From Reinekea sp. G2M2-21 (GTDB lineage Bacteria > Pseudomonadota > Gammaproteobacteria > Pseudomonadales > Natronospirillaceae), in contig NZ_JADPQG010000008.1 in the NCBI RefSeq assembly GCF_015687175.1, forward strand, positions 124,001-188,000: 64,000 nt of DNA, given 5' to 3'. Positions 36,181-43,852 of the stretch are shown piece after piece. The first letter of the stretch is position 1, and each line of letters starts with the position of its first letter. Under the pieces are notes generated by a model, which was not told where the DNA came from, searched no databases, and saw only the letters and a program-made list of their open reading frames with translations. A program made the translations under genes and the position numbers.

Positions 36181-36663
36181 CTATCGGTATTGGGCAATAG
36201 CTGACCGAAGCGATGGCTCGTATATGTCGTGCCAATGATGATGTACTTGCCTGATGTCGAATGGATCAATAAAGGTACGAGATAGGCATTCATGTCTGAC
36301 CACATAAGGCTCGATGACATGAACGCTTGCAGCACAAAAAGCCATGAAAGACTCTTCTGGATATTTAGTGACAATATGCAATGGCTCAACGCGAATGTAG
36401 CCGAGTAAGCGTACACCGTTTATCCGCACGCAAGCCTCTTCAAAAACTTCTCGAATAAAGGCTGTCTCGTAGTTCTCGCCCGGATCTAAATGCTCACCAG
36501 GGAGCTCGAATCCCCGGTGATTTTCCACAACTAACAGCCCGTCATCGCTGAAACAATACCCATGGGTAGTTGTCACTGTCGCATCTGCCGGTATTTCGCC
36601 TGGTTCAAACTATGCGAGTTTGAAGTGGGTATCCCCCCACTTGACAATATAAGGGTCATTCAT
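36181..36663 (-). pseudogene. NUDIX hydrolase gene with an in-frame nonsense codon near its start
   Basis: From the ATG at 36663 the frame reads MNDPYIVKWGDTHFKLA, then a TAG at 36612-36610, then continues FEPGEIPADATVTTTHGYC into a complete Nudix box (GEHLDPGENYETAF with REVFEEA). The residues before and after the stop join naturally, as a Trp codon TGG changed to TAG would give. A shortened product could start at the GTG at 36576 (131 residues), which keeps the Nudix box but loses the first strand. It may be a recent pseudogene or a sequencing error. A second minus-strand frame of 125 codons overlapping it is a shadow. Confidence 0.65.
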
Positions 36664-36766
36664 TAGTTGTTAATTTCATTAAGTACCGTTGTTGTATTGG
36701 ACCGAGTAATTGGATGTATAACTCTGCCTTTTATGGAGTCGTTGACTGAGCGACGTCGTGGTTTCG

Positions 36767-37225
36767 TTATGGTGACGTAGACCTTTCTTTTTCTTTTTCT
36801 TTTTCTTTTTCTTTTAAATCGTATTCTTCATTGAACGCCAAAAAGCGATTAAGTCGATTGGCAGAGGCTTCAAATAAATAGGCAAGATACAGACGCAAAC
36901 CGTCAAGTTCAATTGTCTCGCTTTTCGAGAGCTTACTTATTTCGGACCTATGCAACTCTGTCGCTTTGCCAAGTAACGATCTTATGGCGTTTCTGCGCTC
37001 CGCAATAGGCCCTTCAACCTGAAATGCTTCGCATACGCCCTCAAACGAAGGGGCTTCTTTGGTTCGCTCTAAATGATCCAGGCAAATATCCATATCAATT
37101 AGAATGTTTTCCAGCTTAAAAATTTCATTCTCGTAAGCGGTTTTTGCCTGTGACGCAACAGCCCAACCAGAACAAAGTGTTAGAAGGACTAGTGCGCCAA
37201 CTTTTGTCGCGGCGTGATAGCTCAT
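36767..37225 (-). CDS. Hypothetical exported protein with charged C-terminal Lys-Glu tail
   Basis: A 152-residue protein, not recognised. Residues 1-25 form a signal peptide (ALVLLTLCSGWAVASQA). The mature part is mostly helical, with two Cys near residues 48 and 64 that could form a disulfide (MDICLDHLER, FEGVCEAF). The C-terminus is a run of Lys-Glu pairs encoded by a hexanucleotide repeat. It would be periplasmic. Neighbours on both sides are unrelated. Confidence 0.6.
   Translation of the reverse strand: MSYHAATKVGALVLLTLCSGWAVASQAKTAYENEIFKLENILIDMDICLDHLERTKEAPSFEGVCEAFQVEGPIAERRNAIRSLLGKATELHRSEISKLSKSETIELDGLRLYLAYLFEASANRLNRFLAFNEEYDLKEKEKEKEKERSTSP
36783..36816. repeat. Hexanucleotide microsatellite (CTTTTT)n
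   Basis: Four complete CTTTTT units with partial units on both sides, lying inside the 3' end of the minus-strand gene at 36767. Read on the coding strand it gives AAAAAG units encoding Lys-Glu pairs. A gain or loss of one unit changes protein length by two residues without a frameshift. Confidence 0.8.
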
Positions 37226-37423
37226 TTTATCTCCGTGAACGATTACAGAAGTATAGGTTCTTATCTGTTGCTGTTGACTATGCTACTTCATTTTAAAAAA
37301 AATAGCGCCACGCGTGCAGGGACGCACGCTCAAGCGACCGTTTGCACCTGCCAATACATCAAGAAGCACCGCGAGCAAACGAAATTTCGTCTGCCCTTGG
37401 AACCTTTACTAACACAAACCCTG

Positions 37424-38068
37424 TCACCAGTTATACATCAGCAACAGGGTATAGGTTTGCTTGCGTGTTTCGTTTGCGTTAAAGGGTTTCCCTTGCCATT
37501 GGGCAATGGCCATAGTTTGCCAATCGCCAAATTGCATGCCGTACTGTACGGCGCCGGTGGGCGCAAGTACGGCGGTGGATCGGGTGATGGAATCGTCCCA
37601 TTGCGTTGCTTCGCTGTGCAAACCCAGTTCAGCTCCAAGCAGGCCGTTTCCCAGCGGCATTTGTGAACCGAGGGCGGTGTTGGTTTGCCAGGCATTTATG
37701 GAGTCCTTGATGCGGGCAGCCGCATTGGCGGTAAATCGCAGCGGTCCGATAAAGGTTTGTGTGTCCAGTTGCGTCAGAAATCCGCGTTCGGTGTCGTCAA
37801 ACAGTTCGCTGTAGTCCAGGCTAAGTCCGGCTTCCCATTGCATGGGACCATACTGACCAAGTAACGCAATTTTCATGGGGTTCACAGTGAGCCTGTCGTT
37901 GCGGTAACTCAGCCAGGGCAGCGCTGCGGGCGTCCATTCTTGTTGGTACGCAGCCATTCCGACGAGGCCAGCGGTCCACTGGCTTTGAGCTTGGCTTGTC
38001 GTCGCGGCTAACCCAGCAGTGGCAAATAATAAAGCGGGTAACAGGTGACGGTGTGTGGGTTTGTTCAT
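37424..38068 (-). CDS. Outer-membrane protein, MipA/OmpV-like
   Basis: A 214-residue protein with a signal peptide ending around SQAQ (residue 28). The mature part alternates amphipathic strands (LPWLSYRNDRLTVNP, MQWEAGLSLDYSE, GPLRFTANAAARI) and ends in an aromatic residue (LLMYNW), as outer-membrane barrels do. The pattern resembles the MipA/OmpV family, which scaffolds cell-wall enzymes or forms small pores. The ATG at 38068 has AAGGA about ten bases upstream. It follows the hydrolase gene with a 23-base gap and is probably in the same transcript. Confidence 0.6.
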   Translation of the reverse strand: MNKPTHRHLLPALLFATAGLAATTSQAQSQWTAGLVGMAAYQQEWTPAALPWLSYRNDRLTVNPMKIALLGQYGPMQWEAGLSLDYSELFDDTERGFLTQLDTQTFIGPLRFTANAAARIKDSINAWQTNTALGSQMPLGNGLLGAELGLHSEATQWDDSITRSTAVLAPTGAVQYGMQFGDWQTMAIAQWQGKPFNANETRKQTYTLLLMYNW

Positions 38069-38091
38069 GGTTTGAGTTTCCTTCATTTGGG

Positions 38092-39594
38092 TTACAGCAA
38101 AACAAATGCGGTGACAATTAATCCTGCGCTGATTCCAGCCACTAGGCTCCAGAATCCATAGGTCACCCACGACAGTGAAAAACCGGGTTTGAAATCAAAT
38201 GGAGTGCCAAATTGCTGGTCGGTTGTCGCTTCTCCGGTCGCAAGAAAGTGCATAAGGTGTGCTTCCAATGCAGGACCGCCCGCTAAAATGTGGTCTGGCG
38301 CATGTCCGGCTCCGGCGACTTTAATCAGTGCACCATTGGTGACGTAAGGCATCCAGAACTGTTCGATTCGTTCAACAGGTGTGGCGACATCGACATCCGA
38401 CCCTAAGATCAACGTTGGCGTTTGCGTAGGTCGGTTTGCCAGCGGCCCATAAGCCCGCGCTTGCCAACCTTTGGTGATACCGTTGTAAAGTAATTCTGAC
38501 AACGGGGCGTTCAGTACAGTCGAGTCGGCGGTGCGCGCCAATGTTTGCTCAACTTCGCCCAGGCCATTCAGGTCGATGGCTCCAGCGCTGAAGAAGGTAC
38601 CCCACACCCAATCTTCGCTCTTGAACGGGTTTGGGAATTTTTGCATTGCAACTAAGCCGCTGTAGTTACCTTGTGCAGCTTTGCTGTAGGCGTCGATGAC
38701 CATGGGCATGGAGTTACGGCTGTACAGCATCATAAAGGTAATAAGCCGGATCTGGTCTGCATCCAAGTGGGCACCCCAGGCCTTTTCGGGCAAGTTCGCC
38801 AACACGTCTGCCATGGTCGATTTTAAGTTCGGCAGATTTTGTGCGCAGTCGGTGTCGGCGTTGCATTGTTGCTCCAGCACGGTCAACTGCGCATCGGTGT
38901 AGGTTGGATCGAAGAAAAAGCCGCCATCCGGGTTGGCGCTCATGATCAGGTTGCGGTCTACTACGCCTGGTTTCAGTTGGTCGAAATACCACGCAATGCG
39001 GGTTCCATAACTCACGCTCAGCAAGTTAATTTTGGCGAGGCCGAGCGCTTTACGTACTTGGTCAATATCCTCGACGACTTCATAAATGCCATAAGCCTGG
39101 GTGTCGACACCGTCGGCTTCCCATTGTTGCTGGCATACACGAACCTCTGCCGTGAGGCGGTCTAACGTTGTTTGCGCCAGAAAATCCTCTTTGTTGTTCT
39201 TGCCTTCCAGTTTGAATTGCTTGCGTAGTGTTGGGCAGTCCAGACGAGGTGTGCCGTCAATGCCCCGGTATCCTATCGTTAGTACATCAAAATGTTCCCA
39301 TACCCAGTCCGGCAGTGGCGGGTTCAAATTGGACATACCCGGACCACCCATCAGCCAGACAATCGGGTAAGGGTTCAGACGTTCGCCACTGGCTGGCCAG
39401 TGTTGAACCCGGATGGTTACCGGCCGGTCGCTATTGGCCGACTCCGCAAGGGTCGCGTCATAACACAAGGCGTGCTTGGGTTTGCTTTTACAGTGGTCGA
39501 TAGCGGTGAGTTGTGCTTCGCTGGCCTGTGCTAAAGAACCAGCGGCGACTGCGATCAGGATGACGATGGACAAGACAAATTGATTGGTTTTCAT
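38092..39594 (-). CDS. Secreted or membrane-anchored alpha/beta hydrolase (proline iminopeptidase/TAP-like)
   Basis: A 500-residue enzyme with an N-terminal signal peptide (residues 1-22) and a C-terminal hydrophobic helix. The oxyanion region is LMGGPGMSNLN (about 80-90). The nucleophile elbow is SVSYGT near residue 195. The late Asp (LGSDVDVATP) and His (GAGHAPDH) complete the triad. The layout matches the TAP-like C-terminal family of tripeptidyl aminopeptidases and proline iminopeptidases. It likely cleaves short peptides in the envelope. The ATG at 39594 starts the signal peptide; earlier codons run into the tRNA-like remnant and are not coding. Confidence 0.85.
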   Translation of the reverse strand: MKTNQFVLSIVILIAVAAGSLAQASEAQLTAIDHCKSKPKHALCYDATLAESANSDRPVTIRVQHWPASGERLNPYPIVWLMGGPGMSNLNPPLPDWVWEHFDVLTIGYRGIDGTPRLDCPTLRKQFKLEGKNNKEDFLAQTTLDRLTAEVRVCQQQWEADGVDTQAYGIYEVVEDIDQVRKALGLAKINLLSVSYGTRIAWYFDQLKPGVVDRNLIMSANPDGGFFFDPTYTDAQLTVLEQQCNADTDCAQNLPNLKSTMADVLANLPEKAWGAHLDADQIRLITFMMLYSRNSMPMVIDAYSKAAQGNYSGLVAMQKFPNPFKSEDWVWGTFFSAGAIDLNGLGEVEQTLARTADSTVLNAPLSELLYNGITKGWQARAYGPLANRPTQTPTLILGSDVDVATPVERIEQFWMPYVTNGALIKVAGAGHAPDHILAGGPALEAHLMHFLATGEATTDQQFGTPFDFKPGFSLSWVTYGFWSLVAGISAGLIVTAFVLL

Positions 39595-39630
39595 GGTGCG
39601 TTGCTCTTCGTGGATTCGGTGAGAGCAGAA

Positions 39631-39673
39631 TCGCCCGAAAGGCGAGGTGGCGCGCCCGGGATTCGAATCCTGA
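39631..39673 (-). other. tRNA-Arg 3'-end remnant with its hairpin
   Basis: On the minus strand 39673-39648 reads TCAGGATTCGAATCC followed by CGGGCGCGCCA. This matches the T-arm and acceptor 3' half of tRNA-Arg species with a GCGCCCG acceptor, apart from a G-to-A change in the T-stem and about three missing bases. It is followed by TCGCC-TTTCG-GGCGA (39645-39631), a small terminator-like hairpin. No 5' half is present. It may be an attachment-site remnant or a dead tRNA. Confidence 0.45.
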
Positions 39674-39702
39674 ACGTTCAACATTCGGATATTGAACGTT
39701 CA
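39671..39702. promoter_or_regulatory. Twin palindrome TGAACGTTCA upstream of the hydrolase gene
   Basis: Two identical 10-base perfect palindromes, TGAACGTTCA at 39671-39680 and 39693-39702, have centres 22 bases (two helical turns) apart. They lie in the promoter region of the hydrolase gene and just downstream of the AraC-type regulator gene. They are good candidates for a dimer-pair operator. The bound regulator is not known. Confidence 0.5.
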
Positions 39703-39745
39703 GAAGTGTCAAATCTCGGGTGTTAAGACCCGTGAGGGCCTTGAA

Positions 39746-40861
39746 TCATGGGGCTTTGGTTTGTTTGCGGAAGACGGATGGTGTTTGCCCCACCGCCTGT
39801 TTGAACAACGTATTGAAGGTGCTTTTTGCTTGAAAACCGGCGGCTTCCATGACGGATTGGACCGACATGCCGGGTTCAGCCAATAGCAACCGTTTGGCTT
39901 CTTCGATACGCATTTCGTTTATTAATTCGTTGAAATTCTGAGCGCGGCAATCGTTGATCACCTGGCTGACCACGTGCGTTTGAAAGCCTGTTTTAGCCGC
40001 AAGATCCGCAATGCGCAGCTCGGGGTTGGTATACAGCCGCTCCTGCTGAAGTTGGTGTTCCAGCTCTTGCCAGATTTGCGCTTGCAGATCGGCGTCCAGC
40101 CGGTTACCGCCATATTTTTCTTTTTCGGCGGTATCGGTCGCAGCCGATTTCTGGGTACTTTCCTGTGTTGCGGCACTGGTGGGTTTTGCGCGTTCGGCAA
40201 AAAGGGCTTTGTAACCCAGTACGTAAATCATAAGGCTGACTAGTATGTAGGGCAGGCCATTAAAGTTGTACGGTGTGAATAGATTGAGGATTACGAACAA
40301 CCAGATGACCAATTGGAAGATCGACATGATCCACACCCAATCGATCCATTGCGAGCGAATGCCGATTTTGCGGTCATGACGCAAGCGCAGAATCGCGGCG
40401 ATGACAAACCCGAGCGAACTGAGCATCATGATCTGCCCGATCGCAATGGTGATGGGCATTTCTCCGAGGCTGATCGTTTCAACCAGTCTCGCCTTCTCAG
40501 GGCCAGACAGTGTGTAAATATTCACATTCAGCAGGTAGCTGAGAATAATCGCACTGAACAACAGCGGCAGTTTCCAGCCCCAGCGGGTGGCGGGACGCAG
40601 TAATTGATGAACATACAGGTAAAACAATGGACCGTAGGCAGACGGAAAAAAGGAGGTTATACCCAGCCAATGTGGAAAAGCTTTGTGCAGATCTCCCCAG
40701 AACAGTAGCTGGGAAAGGGTATCGAAGCTGAGCAGGCCGATCAGCCAGATCAGATACTTAAAAGCGGTATGCTGCTTGCGCAAAGGGAACAGAGCGGCCG
40801 TTAGCATCAGGCCTTGCAGACCACCAATTAAAAATGTCAGCGCGGTGAGGTTAGAAATCAT
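39746..40861 (-). CDS. AraC-type regulator with N-terminal membrane domain
   Basis: A 371-residue protein. Residues 1-225 contain about seven hydrophobic helices, and the C-terminal 110 residues are an AraC helix-turn-helix (IADLAAKTGFQTHVVSQVIND and VMEAAGFQAKSTFNTLFKQA). Membrane-embedded AraC regulators of this form are widespread in marine gammaproteobacteria and Bacteroidetes, with mostly unknown ligands. It precedes the alpha/beta hydrolase and outer-membrane protein genes on the same strand, which are the likely targets. The 150-base gap between holds the twin palindrome. Confidence 0.87.
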   Translation of the reverse strand: MISNLTALTFLIGGLQGLMLTAALFPLRKQHTAFKYLIWLIGLLSFDTLSQLLFWGDLHKAFPHWLGITSFFPSAYGPLFYLYVHQLLRPATRWGWKLPLLFSAIILSYLLNVNIYTLSGPEKARLVETISLGEMPITIAIGQIMMLSSLGFVIAAILRLRHDRKIGIRSQWIDWVWIMSIFQLVIWLFVILNLFTPYNFNGLPYILVSLMIYVLGYKALFAERAKPTSAATQESTQKSAATDTAEKEKYGGNRLDADLQAQIWQELEHQLQQERLYTNPELRIADLAAKTGFQTHVVSQVINDCRAQNFNELINEMRIEEAKRLLLAEPGMSVQSVMEAAGFQAKSTFNTLFKQAVGQTPSVFRKQTKAP

Positions 40862-40962
40862 GAATCCGGTACATCGCTTATCCTTGCTTGAGCCGTTTAG
40901 TTTAGCGGGAAAAGGCAGGCTGGGAAAAGGCCCTCCGGATGATCTGTGCCGTTCATGCGTGT

Positions 40963-41697
40963 TTAAATGGCCGAGTACATGCCCTTATGGATTTTGAGGT
41001 CTGCGAAATCGAAGGCGTCGTCGAACAGCCCTTGTTTGTTCAGTAAGCTGCGCACCAGGTGGCGGTGAAAACGCGGGCTGCTTTCGTCTTCGATAAAATC
41101 GACTGGGTTCATCCATTGGGCGACTTCGATTTCATCGGTGTCCTGAACGTTAATGTCTGTACTCAAAGGGGACAGACGACAAACAATGTACAGGTTCGAT
41201 TTTGCAAACGCATGTGGGTGTTTGGAGACCACGCTGACGATACTGTCGAAGCGGGCATCGATGCCGGTTTCCTCTCGCACTTCACGCTCGGCGGCGTGGT
41301 TCAAGTCTTCCCCGAGATCGACGTAGCCACCGGGCAATTTAAAACCCTTGCCGTCCATCCATTTATCGCGAATCAACAGAACCTGTGCATCGTCGTTCAG
41401 CACCAATCCACCAACACCGACCGTGTGTGTCGGCGCGAAAGGAGCGTAGGCTCCGGGTTGTGCGCGGTAGATCAGTGTTAGCGATTGCTCATCACACAAA
41501 TGAAACACAAAACCCTGTGTTGTAAATAAAGGGACCCATGCCGCTTGCTCACGCGTCAGGGTAATCCAGATCAGGGCTTTGTTCTGCTCATGGATTAACT
41601 GTATGAGGCTTTCGATATCCGCACGGGTCGGAGCCTGTTCGATGACAGATACCTGGGCACCGTTGAAGGGATTGTATTCAATTGCAAATGCGGTCAC
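40963..41697 (-). CDS. NUDIX hydrolase with N-terminal extension (NUDT6-like)
   Basis: A 244-residue protein. The first 90 residues resemble the pre-Nudix domain of the eukaryotic NUDT6 type (ending LTLIYRAQPGAYAPFAPTHT). The Nudix domain follows, with box GGYVDLGEDLNHAAEREVREETG near residue 120-142. The later SNLYIVCRLSPLS strand supports the fold. It is cytoplasmic and the substrate is unknown. It is the next gene downstream of the TetR regulator with a 92-base gap. A half-site GTTTAGT like the TetR operator occurs past its stop, near 40893. Confidence 0.87.
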   Translation of the reverse strand: MTAFAIEYNPFNGAQVSVIEQAPTRADIESLIQLIHEQNKALIWITLTREQAAWVPLFTTQGFVFHLCDEQSLTLIYRAQPGAYAPFAPTHTVGVGGLVLNDDAQVLLIRDKWMDGKGFKLPGGYVDLGEDLNHAAEREVREETGIDARFDSIVSVVSKHPHAFAKSNLYIVCRLSPLSTDINVQDTDEIEVAQWMNPVDFIEDESSPRFHRHLVRSLLNKQGLFDDAFDFADLKIHKGMYSAI

Positions 41698-41789
41698 GTC
41701 GATCCTCAGCGTTGTCCGTGTTCGCCGCTATTCTGGCAATTTTGCAATTGCATCGTCAAAGCGTTTTACAAAAGAGCAGGCGTTTAGGG

Positions 41790-42242
41790 TCACAACAGAG
41801 CATGCACGATGGTGTTATTCACCATCGACTCCAGCACAGCCTGTTCGATATCTTTTTCCTGCCCCCAGACGTAAAGAGCCTCGCGCCAAGGCTGATCGTA
41901 CTGGGTTTTGAAAATGTCCCGGGCTTCAGGGGCACGGAATCCCTCACCCATAAGTAAACCATAGAGGCGAAGTGTATCGTGCGTGAGCCAGTGTTTGCCG
42001 AGTTCACGTGTCAGCGTTTTTGGTGAACTACTGCGAAACGCTGGTGCTGGTTGAGCGCGAACCCAACATTCAATGACGTGTAGCATTAACGTGGCTTTGT
42101 CCGGGAAGTGGTTGTATACCGTGGGTTTAGAAACCCCGGAGGATTTCACCACCATGTCGACAGAGGTCCCCTTAATTCCGTGTTCCAGGAATAGGGCTAA
42201 TGCGGCATTGGCGATTTGGTCTTTTTTAGAAAGCTGAGCCAT
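41790..42242 (-). CDS. TetR family transcriptional regulator, short form
   Basis: A 150-residue regulator. The helix-turn-helix is in residues 1-50 (IKGTSVDMVVKSSGVSKPTV, then YNHFPDKATL). The effector part is shorter than usual (family 190-220 residues) and ends at VNNTIVHALL, so it may be a short subfamily member or C-terminally truncated. A perfect 15-base palindrome lies 38 bases upstream and is the probable autoregulatory operator. The downstream NUDIX gene may share the transcript. Confidence 0.85.
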   Translation of the reverse strand: MAQLSKKDQIANAALALFLEHGIKGTSVDMVVKSSGVSKPTVYNHFPDKATLMLHVIECWVRAQPAPAFRSSSPKTLTRELGKHWLTHDTLRLYGLLMGEGFRAPEARDIFKTQYDQPWREALYVWGQEKDIEQAVLESMVNNTIVHALL

Positions 42243-42279
42243 GAAACTGCTTCTGGCAAATGGAATTGAACTAAACCTT

Positions 42280-42294
42280 ACTAAACCGTTTAGT
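42280..42294. promoter_or_regulatory. TetR operator candidate ACTAAACCGTTTAGT
   Basis: A perfect palindrome of two 7-base arms around a single C. It is placed 38 bases upstream of the TetR start codon, where it would block the promoter. Size and symmetry are typical of TetR dimer sites. Confidence 0.6.
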
Positions 42295-42355
42295 TAATGT
42301 CACGTGGCAATTGTCGTCATTGTTGCGGGGGAAAGGGTGGTTTTTCTGGGGTCGG

Positions 42356-43735
42356 TTAACAAGGGCGCCAGTTTTTGCCATCGGAGCTGCATTGTTCCGT
42401 TTGTGTGCCATCCGTTTTTGTGGTGGTTTTTGTCCATTGCTGCTGGTTGTCACGGCGCAGAACGACGGTGTCGTTGCCTTCGCGATACTCTTTGGTTTTT
42501 ACCCACCATTGCGCTTGCGAGGGCGTGTTGGTCTCGAAGGTATAGGGTAATTCGTTAACGGTTACCACCAACGTCGACAACGACAGGTCGACGTCCTGCT
42601 GATGTATACGTTGCCAGTCGGGCAGGAAGGCAAAGGCATCGCTACCCGAAAAATAAAACTGACTGGCGAAGTCGGCATTGTCTTGTTGATAATTAACAAA
42701 GATGTAACGCCCATCGAAAGGGCGATTCAGTGAACAACCTTCAAAGCTGTTCGCGTCTCCTCCGGCGAGGTTAACTAACTCGTATTCGACACCTGCCTGG
42801 CGCGCTGAAATTATTTCTTTAATGTCGCAGGTGTAGCGGTTGAAATTGCCTTGCCGCGATTCGATCTCCACGCTTTCACGAACCGACAAACCATTTCGCA
42901 TCGTTTGCGAGACCTGACCAAAAATAATGGTATGGAGAGCGTTGTTGAGGTCGTCGCTGACGCGTTGCAGATGAAATGTTTGTTGGCCATTGTTGTTCAG
43001 GTTCAGTTCGCGGTACCAAGCTTCTGGAAAACGATCGTCGGCATCGCGGGAATCGAACTGGTGGTAAGCGACACGTGCCCAGATGGCATTGGTATGTTGC
43101 AGCTGCAAGGCGCGTGTTTCTTCAACACTTTTAATCAGGCTGTTGAGCAACTGTTTACCTCGGGCTAATTCCCCACCACTCTTCGCATCTTGCAACCAGC
43201 TGAGCATTTGCGCTTCACTGATGTTGTAGTGTCGAATCGCGTCGGTGATGGCGTCTTCGATCAGTGCGTGGTTGCGCGTGTTCTGTTGCTTGAGTGTTTT
43301 TGCCTGCTCACAGCTGGATACTGTCGTGGAGGATTCGCCTGGTACAGCCATGGCTTGAGCAATCAGTTCTGAGAGTTGTGTTTTTGGAACCGTAGAATCG
43401 ACGTGCCGTTGTTGCGCTGCGGGCGGTATGGTCAGGCGTAGTGCGCGGTCAATGGGGTTATTGTTTGCATCGAGTGCGCCACTTGGTGCGTCAATGACGA
43501 TGGGGGCAAAGCCGATGCAGCGATCATCACTGCCCGCCAGGTCGTCGATGTAATTTCCGGTTAAGCCGGTAATGGCACTGGGTTCGTTCAACTCCAATGT
43601 GCCATTGTAATTAATATCGAGAAAAACCGTTGCACCACGCAGGTAGTCGGGCGCACTTTCATCCGCAAAGAGGCACGCACTGCCTAACAGCAGTGTCGTG
43701 CTTAACGTTGCGAAATAGGTTGCGTTCAATGACAT
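42356..43735 (-). CDS. Exported surface-type protein, tandem paralogue 1
   Basis: A protein of about 459 residues. The ATG at 43735 begins a signal peptide (LSTTLLLGSACLFADES). The mature N-terminus carries GATVFLDINYNGTLELNEPS, a motif typical of dockerin-like or SdrD-B-like calcium-binding surface domains. A helical middle leads to a C-terminal domain with conserved Trp and Cys (AQWWVKTKEYREGND, QCSSDGKNWRPC). The same layout is found in the next gene. No family name recognised. It lacks a lipobox, unlike its neighbour. Confidence 0.65.
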   Translation of the reverse strand: MSLNATYFATLSTTLLLGSACLFADESAPDYLRGATVFLDINYNGTLELNEPSAITGLTGNYIDDLAGSDDRCIGFAPIVIDAPSGALDANNNPIDRALRLTIPPAAQQRHVDSTVPKTQLSELIAQAMAVPGESSTTVSSCEQAKTLKQQNTRNHALIEDAITDAIRHYNISEAQMLSWLQDAKSGGELARGKQLLNSLIKSVEETRALQLQHTNAIWARVAYHQFDSRDADDRFPEAWYRELNLNNNGQQTFHLQRVSDDLNNALHTIIFGQVSQTMRNGLSVRESVEIESRQGNFNRYTCDIKEIISARQAGVEYELVNLAGGDANSFEGCSLNRPFDGRYIFVNYQQDNADFASQFYFSGSDAFAFLPDWQRIHQQDVDLSLSTLVVTVNELPYTFETNTPSQAQWWVKTKEYREGNDTVVLRRDNQQQWTKTTTKTDGTQTEQCSSDGKNWRPC

Positions 43736-43852
43736 CACCTGTGTTATCAGACTAAGACGTCCGTTTTTAGGGTCTATGATTACGCAACCGTGCAGCTGCG
43801 TATAGCGTGGCATTACACGGTTTTTTCCACGATGACGCAACTGTCTTTATGG

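Noticed and set aside
36039-36416. Minus-strand frame of 125 codons overlapping the NUDIX gene
   Set aside because: The overlapping frame carries a complete Nudix box; this one has no recognisable feature.
37214-37666. Plus-strand frame of 150 codons opposite the outer-membrane protein gene
   Set aside because: It lies antisense to a gene with signal peptide and barrel pattern and has no ribosome-binding site.
39595-39684. N-terminal extension of the alpha/beta hydrolase to an upstream ATG at 39684
   Set aside because: The added residues read through the tRNA-like remnant and the palindromes, and would bury the clear signal peptide that begins at 39594.
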